DNA of 64,000 bases from Paraburkholderia piptadeniae (GTDB lineage Bacteria > Pseudomonadota > Gammaproteobacteria > Burkholderiales > Burkholderiaceae), in contig NZ_CYGY02000023.1 of the NCBI RefSeq assembly GCF_900007165.1, positions 1 to 64,000 of the forward strand, given 5' to 3'. The translations under genes and the position numbers were made by a program. The notes under the pieces were generated by a model. It searched no databases. It had not been told where the DNA came from and saw only the letters and a program-made list of their open reading frames with translations. Position 1 is the first letter of the stretch, and each line of letters opens with the position of its first letter. Below, piece by piece: positions 1 to 8,410 of the stretch.

Positions 1-225
1 TTCACCGGCCTGCGTAAGCGCGACCTTGCGAGTCGAGCGGTTAAGAAGCCGTGTCTGCAATCGCTCTTCAAGGTCGGCGATGGCGCGCGACATTGCCCCC
101 GGGCTAACACACTGAACTCCAGCCCGGGGGCAATGTCGCGCGCCATCGCCGACCTTGAAGAGCGATTGCAGACACGGCTTCTTAACCGCTCGACTCGCAA
201 GGTCGCGCTTACGCAGGCCGGTGAA
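1..225. repeat. Perfect 105-bp inverted repeat at window edge
   Basis: Bases 1-105 are the exact reverse complement of bases 121-225, separated by a 15-base spacer (106-120). The right arm is ordinary LysR coding sequence, encoding the recognition helix and the start of the linker helix. The left arm therefore carries an inverted copy of part of a gene and cuts off the natural upstream part of that gene. The repeat may continue left of the window. A perfect fold-back of coding sequence at a sequence end is typical of a chimeric read or contig-end artefact. A true inverted duplication is the alternative. Confidence 0.95.
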
Positions 226-931
226 ATCTATCTTGAAAGATGCAGGCAGATTCTGGAAGACGTCGTCCGCGCGGATGAGGAAGCAAGTGAGGCCCAATCG
301 CGACCAATGGGGAAATTGCGCGTCCACAGCTTTGCCAGCGTAGGCATGTCCTACATCCTGCCAGCAATAAAGGAGTACCGTGCGAGCTACCCTCAAGTCT
401 CGGTCGACCTGACGCTTTCTCAACGAGTTCCAGAACTCTTCGAAGGGGGTACGGACGTCGCTATCGTAGCCATGTCGTCGGCGCTGCCGGACTCGGACCT
501 TGTCTCTCACCTGCTCGGGAGTTCGTTCAGCATTCTTTGTGCATCGCCGGAGTACGCGCGCGAGAAAGGAACTCCGTCGGTGCCGGCCGAGCTGGTGAAT
601 CACGAGTGCCTGCCCCTGCGGACGCCAGCCTTTCCAGCATTCGAGTGGCTGCTCGAGAGTCACGGTCGTCCCGAATCAATGAAAGTTTCTGGTCCCGTGG
701 AGCTGAACACGGCAGAGGCTGTGGCCATGGCTGCACGTGCGAGCATGGGAATCGGGGGCGTGCCGGTTTATACGGCGCTCGAAGGCCTCACGGAACATCT
801 ACACGCTTCATCCTTCGCGCAGGTACATCGACGCACGAATCCGAACGTGGATTGAGTTTCTACGGCAATTCATGCCAACGGTTATTGCTCGAGACTCCCA
901 TCTGCTCGAAGAGTGTTCGGCTTCACGTTAA
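106..931 (+). pseudogene. LysR-family regulator, 5'-truncated and frameshifted
   Basis: The reading frame is open from 106 and gives the end of a LysR HTH (SSPGAMSRAIADLEERL) followed by a normal substrate-binding domain with LNRSTRKVALTQAG. The first part of the HTH is missing because the inverted repeat at 1-105 replaces it. The frame stops at 855, but a second frame (737-931) supplies a convincing LysR C-terminus (YIDARIRTWIEFLRQFM). Compared with the family, a stretch between GGVPVYTALEGL and NIYTLHPSRRY is missing, so the lesion near 780-800 looks like a small deletion that also shifts the frame. The gene is most likely non-functional. What it regulated cannot be told. Confidence 0.75.
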
Positions 932-1211
932 CACCTTAGGGTCGGGAAAAGGCCGCCTCAATGGGACGATTGTCCGGTCCCCAACGTTGCAGAACATTGC
1001 GATTCAGAAATTCTCGTGACCCAGTTTCTTCACAGGTGTCCCATCTGCCGGATTTACCGAAGTCGACAGCAGGCTTCTCGTTGGTCGCTCCGAAGATATT
1101 TCGGCTCATATTTGCGCGAGCTTCGCTAAAGCTCAGCCGCGACCGTTGACACAATATTTCTCACTGAGGCAGCTACCGGCGGCACGTTGGAAAGATGAGG
1201 TGCCGGCGCAA

Positions 1212-2141
1212 TCACACGAGTGCGAGGGCGTTTTGCGGAAGAGCCAGTTGTTTTAACCGCTCCTGAAGTGTCACCCGAACCGCGTCCGCGAAAACGCCGG
1301 CCGCTGTCGACCGAGTCTTCCCGATGGGGTACAAGAATCCGTAGTCCATCGGCATCCCCTCGGCGAACTCTCGAACCCGCAGATTCGGTGCACCGGTCGA
1401 TATTGCCACGATAGGGTCAGCGAGTGCGACACCTAATCCGTGAGCGGCGAGTTCGCAAGCGGTAAGGCCGTTCGTAGCCTCGTAGCGGATGTTCGCCTTT
1501 TTCTTTTCGTTACGAAAAAGACGCTCCAGATGTTGACGGAGCAACGAGCGCGAGTGGGTCGCGACCAGTGGAAGGTCGAGAATGTCTGCGAGAGAAACGA
1601 CGTCTCGCTTCGCGAGCGGATGCAACTCGGACATGACAATTACCGCGCGCGTCCTGAGAAACGGCTCAACCTCAATAGCCGGATTGTCGATGGGCAAGAT
1701 GCTCAGGCCGACATCAAACTGCTCTTGCGTTATCCAGGTCTCGATATCGAGACGCACTCGCGACGCCACTTCCGCGGTGAACGTCGGCAGCCTGCGTTGG
1801 ACTTCCACTAGCGCCGGTGAAACCAACGCGTTGGTGACGTGCGGCGCGACGAGTATTCTCAGGTGGTCCGACGAACCCGTGCGGATTTGGTTCGCAGACC
1901 GGGTGAGTAGCTCTAGTTCCCGAATTACTCTGTCGACCTCTTCGTAAAAGCGCCAGCCCTCTGGCGTCGCGCGCAGTCGCTTCCCGACACGGTCGAACAA
2001 TCGAAAGCCGACAGAGTCCTCCAGTGACGTAAGAAGTCGGCCAACCTGCGGTTGTGTGCGTCCGAGACGGTCGGCAGCCAGTGTGACCGACCCGCATTCA
2101 ATAAACGCCCTGAAAGCTTCAAGTTCTCGAATGTTCAGCAT
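1212..2141 (-). CDS. LysR-family transcriptional regulator
   Basis: This is a 309-aa protein of normal LysR length. It has an N-terminal winged HTH (about residues 3-62, with GSVTLAADRLGRTQPQVGRL and the usual ATPEG motif) and a LysR substrate-binding domain (about 90-295). It is transcribed divergently from the MFS/GAF/hydrolase operon that begins at 2326, and the intervening 184 bp hold repeated TTTTTCGCA elements. The arrangement suggests that it controls that operon and itself in response to a small ligand, probably the substrate of the transporter or hydrolase. The family assignment is firm; the ligand is unknown. Confidence 0.9.
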   Translation of the reverse strand: MLNIRELEAFRAFIECGSVTLAADRLGRTQPQVGRLLTSLEDSVGFRLFDRVGKRLRATPEGWRFYEEVDRVIRELELLTRSANQIRTGSSDHLRILVAPHVTNALVSPALVEVQRRLPTFTAEVASRVRLDIETWITQEQFDVGLSILPIDNPAIEVEPFLRTRAVIVMSELHPLAKRDVVSLADILDLPLVATHSRSLLRQHLERLFRNEKKKANIRYEATNGLTACELAAHGLGVALADPIVAISTGAPNLRVREFAEGMPMDYGFLYPIGKTRSTAAGVFADAVRVTLQERLKQLALPQNALALV

Positions 2142-2150
2142 GGCCGCCCC

Positions 2151-2198
2151 TTATGCGTTTTTCGCACATTATGAATTATTTTTCGCATTTGACGCATG
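2151..2198. promoter_or_regulatory. Candidate LysR operator between divergent genes
   Basis: This AT-rich stretch lies just upstream of the LysR start codon (2141) and holds TTTTTCGCA twice (2158-2166 and 2179-2187), 21 bp apart, which puts both copies on one face of the helix. ATGCG at 2153-2157 and CGCAT at 2184-2188 and 2193-2197 form an imperfect dyad. LysR proteins usually bind such sites in divergent promoters. The repeat is seen directly; the role is inferred. Confidence 0.5.
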
Positions 2199-2325
2199 AA
2201 AGTCACGCTCGTTAAATGCTCGTGTGCGGTCCAACTGGACCACTGGCGGGGGTCATCTGCGGAAGACTCCTCATGAGAACGACCTGGACGCCTTCTGGCA
2301 AGCAACGGAAGGCTGGAGACACAGC

Positions 2326-3735
2326 ATGTCTAGCGTTGCTGCGCGCCTCGAACGGCTGCCGTTCTGTGGCTTTCACAAAAAGTTGTTGTTCATGGGCGGC
2401 CTTGGCTACACCTTCGATGCCATGGATTCGTCTTCGATGGCCTTCGTCTTGCCAGCAATTACCAAAGCGTGGGGCTTGTCATCTTTTCAGACGGGGCTCA
2501 TCGCCAGCAGCACCTATACGGGATTCTTCTTCGGGGCCATGCTGGCTGGCCTGTGCGGCGACCGTTTCGGACGTCGGTTCGTGATGATGACGGCGCTGGT
2601 GATTTTCTGTATCGCCTCAGTCATCAGTTCTCAGGTTGACCACTGGCAAGCCTTCTACGCGATTCGAATCTTCGCGGGCTTCGGCGCCGGCGCAGAAAGC
2701 GCTATCGTCGCGCCATTTCTGTCCGAGTTTGTTGCACGCAGGTACCGAGGGGCGTTCACTGGAGCGTTGGCCGGGTTCTTTGCCTTCGGCTATGTGATGT
2801 CGGCTGTTCTGGGCAATCTGATAATTCCGCATTTTCACGACGGATGGCGCTACGTCGTGGTCGTCACGTCGCTGCCCATCTTCATTCTCATCTGGTGGCG
2901 GCGTGCCCTGCCTGAATCCCCACGATGGCTCGAAAGCCGCGGGCGGGTCGCCGTGGCCAACGCGACACTGGACCGAATCGAGGCCGAGGTCCTCAAGGAA
3001 GGGCAGACGTTTGAGCCGGTTACCGAGACGATTGTGCGGGCGAATCCTCAGGTCCACCAGTCCACGTTCTTCGGAAACTTTGCCGCGATTTGGTCGCGAA
3101 AGCTGCGTAGAACGACGGCCATGTCGTGGACGATGTGGTTCGCCATTGCCTTCAGTTATTACGCGTTCTTCACGTGGATTCCTAGTCTGCTCGTTCAGCA
3201 TGGCATGACTATCACGAAGAGCTTTGGATTCTCCTTATTGATGTACGCAGCGCAAATCCCAGGTTACCTCTCGGCGGCTTACCTCAACGAACGCCTTGGC
3301 CGCCAGGCAACAATTGCGACTTACATGGTTTTGGGTGGACTGTCAGCCGTTGGGATGGCTTTCTCGGACGCAACGTGGCAAATCGCTGTCGCAGGTATCT
3401 GCCTCTCATTCTTCATGAACGGCACGTTCGGTGGCGTCTATGCCTACACGCCGGAAATCTTCCCGACGCACCTTCGCGCTACTGGCGTCGGTACGTCATC
3501 GTCCTTCGGCCGAATCGGCGCGGTCATTGCGCCAATCCTCGTCGGTGTCATCTACCCGACGTTGGGGTTTGCCGGAGTGTTTGGAGTCACAACTTGCATC
3601 CTGCTCGCAGGCGCAGCCGTCGTTCTCATCTTCGGTATTCCGACTCGCGGTCTCGCATTGGAAGACATTGCGACATCAGATAACCAGCCTGCTCGTCCCG
3701 GCGCCGTGCCGGTTCCCTCGCGGGGTGACGCATGA
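2326..3735 (+). CDS. MFS transporter, metabolite:H+ symporter type
   Basis: This 469-aa integral membrane protein has about 12 predicted transmembrane segments. It carries the MFS signature loop DRFGRRF after segment 2, the PESPRWL motif after segment 6 that is typical of sugar-porter/AAHS-like members, and an equivalent NERLGRQ loop in the second half. The start at 2326 is chosen because GGAG lies 7 bases upstream; a longer reading from 2224 lacks a ribosome site and adds residues atypical of the family. Its stop overlaps the next start (ATGA at 3732-3735), so the two are translationally coupled. It probably imports a carboxylate or ester-type substrate for the downstream hydrolase. The substrate is not identifiable. 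Confidence 0.88.
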   Translation: MSSVAARLERLPFCGFHKKLLFMGGLGYTFDAMDSSSMAFVLPAITKAWGLSSFQTGLIASSTYTGFFFGAMLAGLCGDRFGRRFVMMTALVIFCIASVISSQVDHWQAFYAIRIFAGFGAGAESAIVAPFLSEFVARRYRGAFTGALAGFFAFGYVMSAVLGNLIIPHFHDGWRYVVVVTSLPIFILIWWRRALPESPRWLESRGRVAVANATLDRIEAEVLKEGQTFEPVTETIVRANPQVHQSTFFGNFAAIWSRKLRRTTAMSWTMWFAIAFSYYAFFTWIPSLLVQHGMTITKSFGFSLLMYAAQIPGYLSAAYLNERLGRQATIATYMVLGGLSAVGMAFSDATWQIAVAGICLSFFMNGTFGGVYAYTPEIFPTHLRATGVGTSSSFGRIGAVIAPILVGVIYPTLGFAGVFGVTTCILLAGAAVVLIFGIPTRGLALEDIATSDNQPARPGAVPVPSRGDA

Positions 3736-4256
3736 CGTCCTGTGAAAAACTGGTCGACGGGCTGCGTTCCATCACAGAAGCTCACGGACTAACTGAGCAA
3801 CCCCTGTCGACCTTAGTAGCGCTGGATAGTGCAATTGCAGGGGTCGTTGGCCGGAAATTGCTTACAGTGCTGGCTGTCCACGCTGACAAAGGAGTTGTCG
3901 AGCGTGCATATAGCAACGTGAGCGATTCATACGCTGCAGGTGGCACCAAACGTATTGATTCGGCTCCTCGACTCCAAAAAGTGCTCGCGTCCGGGCAACC
4001 CTTCATCGGACGCAATCGAGCAGACATTGTTGCCAATTTTCCCGACGCGGAGACGATTCTCGCAACGGGTTGCTCAAGCATATTGAACGTTCCAGTGATT
4101 TGGATGGGAAGGATATTGGCAACAGTCAATCTTCTCAACACAGAAGACTATTACCGGGACGAACATATCCCGATTGTCCGCTGCCTGGCTCAGGCAGCGG
4201 TGCCAGCCTTCCTCTGCGATGGACCTGTCAAATCTCGCACATTGAAATCTCAGTAA
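3732..4256 (+). CDS. GAF-domain protein
   Basis: This 174-aa protein is essentially one GAF fold (about residues 20-160). It has typical features: a central strand-loop region around SAPRLQKVLASGQPFIGRN, the GCSSILNVPV strand and ILATVNLL near the end. No output domain (kinase, GGDEF or HTH) is attached. It overlaps the MFS gene by four bases and lies 10 bases before the hydrolase, so it belongs to that operon. Stand-alone GAF proteins beside transporters and hydrolases are usually annotated as sensors or small-molecule binders. Its exact role here is unknown. Confidence 0.75.
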   Translation: MTSCEKLVDGLRSITEAHGLTEQPLSTLVALDSAIAGVVGRKLLTVLAVHADKGVVERAYSNVSDSYAAGGTKRIDSAPRLQKVLASGQPFIGRNRADIVANFPDAETILATGCSSILNVPVIWMGRILATVNLLNTEDYYRDEHIPIVRCLAQAAVPAFLCDGPVKSRTLKSQ

Positions 4257-4266
4257 GGGAATCATC

Positions 4267-6093
4267 ATGTCTGACCGTGACGATAAGAACTCGGCGTGGA
4301 AAATTCCGCCGAGCCAGTACGTTTCCTCCAGGCCCGCGGAGTTCCAACTTCCAGCGGTCCCCGATTCGCAATACATAACGATGCGTGATGGTTGCCGCCT
4401 AGCCGCAGACATCTATATTCCCCAAGGTCATCAACAGGCGCAACAGTTTCCGACGCTGCTCATCTTCACGCCGTATTACAGGCGCTTCCATACGGACGGA
4501 AACGTTGCTGAAGCAGCGCCGGCAGCAGCCCGCTATCGGGACTTCTTTGTCGTTCGCGGGTACGTAGTTGTGGTTGTCGATGTTCGCGGTACAGGAGCAA
4601 GCTTCGGAACACGTGATGCCCTCCGGTCTCCAACAGAGCGCGATGACTACAGGGAAGTTGCGCAATGGACCATCGAGCAACCGTGGTCGAACGGCGTTAT
4701 CGGCTCGACGGGCATATCGTATGTTGGCGCAGCCGCGTGCTTTCTCGCCAGTACCGGGCACCCGGCTGTCAAAGCAATCGCGCCGCTCTTCGGCGTGTCG
4801 GATATCTACAGTGAACAGCTGTATCCTGGTGGCCTTCTTTCAAAGGTTTGGACGCAGGCATATTCCGACCTCATGGTGGCGATGGACCACGACCGCCGCG
4901 ACCTCCTCAGCCGGTTCTCGTACTACGAGGACCCAGGACTTCAGGGACCGCATCCTGTGGACGAGGACGTCGACGGCAGTTTGCTTGCTGCAGCAATCCG
5001 TGAGCATCGCAGCAACTTCTCTCTGGCGGAGGCGGCTCCCGAATTTGCGTTCAGAGACGAGGGGATGCTTCACAACCCCGAGTTCAAACTGGCCGTTTGC
5101 AGCCCCTATCACTACCTCGGCCAGATTTCGGACGATGTCCCAATCTACTCGGTCTCCGGCTGGTTCGACGGCGCCGGGTACGCCAATGGAGCCATCACGC
5201 GGTTCCTGACCCGCGCAAACCCGAAAGACCGTTTGCTCCTTGGCGCATGGGACCATGGAGCGCGCACAAACGTCTCGCCGTGGCGTGAACAGGAAGCGCC
5301 CCAGTTCAATCTTCTCGCTGAGCTACTCCGGTTCTTTGACACCCATCTGATGGGCCAAGATGTGGGTCTTTCAGACGAGACGCCGATTCACTTCTACAAC
5401 GTTCACGCCGAAGAGTGGCAGTCTTCGACAGCTTGGCCTCCCCTCTCGAAGAAGACCCGTTTGAATCTTTCCGCTGGAAATCTTCTTACCGAAGCGCCAG
5501 GTGAACATCACGTAGATGTCTTCAAGGTCGATTTCGAGACGACAAGCGGTAAGCAAACCCGTTATGAACGACTTGGTGCATCTGGCATCGTCGACTATTA
5601 CCCCGACTGGGCTGATTGTTCCATGTCGATGCTGCACTATGAGACTGCACCGTTGACCGAACCCGCTTCGGTTGAAGGACATGCAGTAGCGACCCTTCGT
5701 ATGTCGATTGACCAAGGCGATGCGTCAATATTTGTCTATCTGTCTGAAGTCGACGTGGAAGGAAACGTCTTCTACATGACGGAAGGGATGCTCCGCGCGA
5801 TTCATCGGAAGACGACTGACGCGCCATCGGATTACGTGACGGCTTGGCCCTTTCGCTCATACCACCGCGCTGATGCAGCGCATGTAAAGGCCGACGCGCT
5901 GAATGAGTTCATTATTCCGTTGCTGCCGGTAGCCTGGACTCTGAAAAAAGGTAGCAAGCTGCGTTTTTCGATTTCTGGCGCCGACGCTGGGCACTTTGTG
6001 CCTATGCCCTATGGTCGACCACCGGTCTTCTCGGTCCACGCTGGCATAGCTGGAAGCTTCGTAGACCTGCCGCTTCGAACGTCGGTGAGGTAA
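4267..6093 (+). CDS. CocE/NonD family alpha/beta hydrolase
   Basis: This 608-aa protein has the architecture of the CocE/NonD (X-Pro dipeptidyl-peptidase S15-like) family: an alpha/beta-hydrolase domain in the first ~370 residues and a C-terminal jelly-roll domain (about 390-600). The nucleophile lies in STGISYVG, the probable catalytic Asp in SGWFDGAG and the His in GAWDHGAR. VDVRGTGASFG is the conserved strand before the nucleophile elbow. It follows the GAF gene by 10 bases. Family members cleave esters, acylated compounds or X-Pro peptides. Nearby proline-related genes make a proline-containing substrate tempting, but that is only inference. No signal peptide is evident. Confidence 0.85.
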   Translation: MSDRDDKNSAWKIPPSQYVSSRPAEFQLPAVPDSQYITMRDGCRLAADIYIPQGHQQAQQFPTLLIFTPYYRRFHTDGNVAEAAPAAARYRDFFVVRGYVVVVVDVRGTGASFGTRDALRSPTERDDYREVAQWTIEQPWSNGVIGSTGISYVGAAACFLASTGHPAVKAIAPLFGVSDIYSEQLYPGGLLSKVWTQAYSDLMVAMDHDRRDLLSRFSYYEDPGLQGPHPVDEDVDGSLLAAAIREHRSNFSLAEAAPEFAFRDEGMLHNPEFKLAVCSPYHYLGQISDDVPIYSVSGWFDGAGYANGAITRFLTRANPKDRLLLGAWDHGARTNVSPWREQEAPQFNLLAELLRFFDTHLMGQDVGLSDETPIHFYNVHAEEWQSSTAWPPLSKKTRLNLSAGNLLTEAPGEHHVDVFKVDFETTSGKQTRYERLGASGIVDYYPDWADCSMSMLHYETAPLTEPASVEGHAVATLRMSIDQGDASIFVYLSEVDVEGNVFYMTEGMLRAIHRKTTDAPSDYVTAWPFRSYHRADAAHVKADALNEFIIPLLPVAWTLKKGSKLRFSISGADAGHFVPMPYGRPPVFSVHAGIAGSFVDLPLRTSVR

Positions 6094-6180
6094 GGCAGGT
6101 CGGTTGCCTTTGGAACGCGCAGCAGCCCGCGGTGATGCGAGCGCCAGCGTCCGGAATGACCTTCGGCGACCACGCCCTCC

Positions 6181-6948
6181 TTACTGAGGCGTGATGTCTC
6201 GCTTCACTCGGTGGATATGCTGCTCAACGTAGAACGCCGCGGCATCCGCGTCTCCGCAGACAATGGCCTCATAAATCAGTCGGTGCTCGGCGACATAGAG
6301 TCGAATACGGGATGGGTCGTAAATTCCATCGTCCTTGAGCCGCTTCCAAAGCGACTGGTCCATGGTGGACGCAATCTCTTCTGCGATTTTGGCTAGCAAC
6401 GCGTCACCAGTCATCACAGCTAGCTGACGATGGAAGAGCCTGTCACTGTTGTTCCACAATGCTCGCTCCTCTGGCGTCGCCACGTCAGTCAACGTCTCCA
6501 TCTGGTCAAGATAGTGCTCGGCGAGTCGGTCCCGCTGCTTGTGTGCTGCCGCACGCCGCGCAATTGCGGGCTCAAGAATCAAGCGCACGTCGAGCGTCGC
6601 CGAGGGACTGAAGTCCGACGTCAATTCGCCGGTCACGGCGTTTGCGCTCGGTGCCGTCGCGAGAATCTCGTTGGCTGCTGGGGCAACGTAAGTGCCGGAG
6701 TTGCGCCTGGTTACAACAAGACCTTCGTTCTGCAGTGCTCCGATTGCTTCGCGTACAGCCGGCCGCCCAACACCAAAGAGCGTGGCTAGCTCGCGCTCCG
6801 ATGGCAGCCGAGCATCGGGCAAGAATCGGCCGCTTCGGATTTCGCCCCGAATCTTTTCCGAAACCTGCTCGTAAATCTGCAATGGTCGAAAGTTGCCTTC
6901 AAGTTCGAAGCGGGCGGATGCCATCGTGGATTCCCAGAGTGCGGTCAT
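6181..6948 (-). CDS. GntR/FadR-subfamily transcriptional regulator
   Basis: This 255-aa protein has a GntR winged HTH (about residues 24-92: LPSERELATLFGVGRPAVRE, then GTYVAP) and a FadR-type all-helical C-terminal ligand domain (FCD, about 110-240). The FCD metal/ligand residues are visible in DVRLILEP, RLFHRQL and EHRLIYEAI. The start at 6948 is preceded by AAGGA five bases upstream. That site lies inside a 20-bp dyad (6949-6968) which recurs in front of the divergent reductase and of the binding protein/dehydratase operon near 16.9 kb. It is therefore probably an autoregulated repressor of the hydroxyproline-type pathway. The ligand is unknown. Confidence 0.88.
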   Translation of the reverse strand: MTALWESTMASARFELEGNFRPLQIYEQVSEKIRGEIRSGRFLPDARLPSERELATLFGVGRPAVREAIGALQNEGLVVTRRNSGTYVAPAANEILATAPSANAVTGELTSDFSPSATLDVRLILEPAIARRAAAHKQRDRLAEHYLDQMETLTDVATPEERALWNNSDRLFHRQLAVMTGDALLAKIAEEIASTMDQSLWKRLKDDGIYDPSRIRLYVAEHRLIYEAIVCGDADAAAFYVEQHIHRVKRDITPQ

Positions 6949-6968
6949 GTGGTTCCTTAATATACCAC
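6949..6968. promoter_or_regulatory. Dyad operator copy 1, overlapping gntR ribosome site
   Basis: A 20-bp dyad of form GTGGT-N10-ACCAC abuts the GntR start codon and includes its ribosome-binding site on the opposite strand. It closely matches the dyad at 16712-16731 read in reverse. It is a likely autoregulatory site of the adjacent GntR protein. Confidence 0.6.
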
Positions 6969-7142
6969 TCCCGGCAACTTTCTGGCGCGACGCATGTGTG
7001 CCCTCCCGCTGAGACAGCTCACACAGCCATCTAACATCCAGACCAATTATTTACATGATTGCGGCATAAAGCATGCTTATTGGTCCTATATCATCCACAT
7101 GTGATGCATATCTGTCTAAATTGGCTTGCAGCAGAGGCCATA

Positions 7143-7162
7143 GTGGTATAGATTCGTCCCAC
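7143..7162. promoter_or_regulatory. Dyad operator copy 2, upstream of reductase
   Basis: GTGGT-N10-CCCAC, a slightly imperfect copy of the dyad at 6949-6968 with the same 20-bp length, lies about 100 bp upstream of the cyclodeaminase-family gene. The rest of the 315-bp gap between the divergent genes shows no coding potential; it also contains an ATCATCCACATGTGATG palindrome-like stretch at 7090-7106. Confidence 0.5.
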
Positions 7163-7263
7163 AACTTGCCAATCCTGGAATTGGCTTCATTGAGGCCAGA
7201 TTCCGGAAAAACAGCAGGCCGAATGCGTCGGCTTTCTGAAAACCCCAAACCAAAGGCTTCCAA

Positions 7264-8182
7264 ATGACGTCACGTGACATCCGAAATTTCGACGCGGCCA
7301 CGACTGCCTCGCTGCTGGACTACCGGCTCCTCGTCCGCACTCTCGCCGAGACTATCGTCGGATACAACGACGGAAAGGTGAACGAGTCCCGAGCGTCTAG
7401 CAATCCCAATGCAGGAAGGTGGCTTGATGTTGTCGATGCCGGCGAGCGCAGAAGACATCGCGATTCATAAGCTGGTTAACGTCTGCCCCTCCAACGCCGC
7501 GCGCCAGTTGCCGACCATTCACGGTCAGGTCATCGCCTGCGACGCGTTGACGGGCGAGATGCTCTTCGTCCTTGACGGACCTACCGTGACGGGGCGCCGC
7601 ACTGCTGCGGTGACCGCACTGGGAATCCAGACTCTGCACCGCGAACCGCCGCGGGAAATCGTCATCATCGGTACCGGCAAGCAGGCTTCAAATCATGCGG
7701 AAGCACTGGCAGCCATCTTTCCGGCAGCGCAGCTGCGCGCAAAGGGCCTTTCGAAGGCTGATGCAGACGACTTCGTTGCACGCAACCTGGCGGTGGCGCC
7801 GAATCTCACCGCACTTGTTGACGATGCGATTCCCGAAACCGCGGACGTAGTCATCACCCTGACGACCAGCAAGACGCCGGTGTACACAGAAGCTGCCCGC
7901 CCGGGGCGCCTTGTGGTCGGCGTCGGCGCTTTTACACCCGACGCGGCAGAGATTTCCAGGCAAACCGTTGACGGTAGTGCGCTGGTGGTGGACGACCCGG
8001 TCGGCGCAAAGCACGAAGCGGGGGACCTCATCCAGGCAAACGTTGACTGGAACGCCGTTTCGCCGCTGGCAACGGCTCTCGCAGGTGACTTCCGGGCTAC
8101 GAAGCCTATTCTTTTTAAGAGCGTTGGATGCGCAGCGTGGGACCTGGCGGCATGCCGGGTCGCTCGCAACGCCTTGCGCTAA
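7264..8182 (+). pseudogene. Ornithine cyclodeaminase/mu-crystallin family reductase, frameshifted
   Basis: Two frames together encode one protein of about 305 aa. Frame one (from 7264) gives RNFDAATTASLLDYRLLVRTL up to GKVN; the second (open to 8182) continues with SPERLAIPMQEGG and the Rossmann part (IVIIGTGKQASNH). A single extra base near 7380-7386 separates them, so either a recent frameshift or a sequencing error has split the gene. In this family delta-1-pyrroline-2-carboxylate reductases convert the product of 3-hydroxyproline dehydratase to L-proline. With that dehydratase at 18.1 kb and PutA next door, the reductase role is more likely than true ornithine cyclodeamination. A hairpin terminator follows at 8194. 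Confidence 0.8.
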
Positions 8183-8193
8183 TCGTCAGTGGG

Positions 8194-8228
8194 ACGGTGC
8201 TCGCCTCCCTCCGAGGGAGCACCGTTTC
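8194..8228 (+). terminator. Rho-independent terminator after reductase
   Basis: The arms ACGGTGCTC (8194-8202) and GAGCACCGT (8217-8225) are followed by a short T stretch. The hairpin begins 12 bases after the reductase stop codon. Confidence 0.6.
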
Positions 8229-8410
8229 AGCAGCACCTCAAGTCCTCTCGCGTGGAAGCACCAAAATCGGGCGACGCTGAGGAGACGCGTCGGAGAGTGG
8301 TCGTACGAAGGTTGGCGTAATGGCTGCTTTGTTAGACCTATCTCCAGGTTTGCCGCGATGAACCGAACCCCGGCTTATCGCCATGTTCGTTTGGAAAAGA
8401 GTGATTCGCC

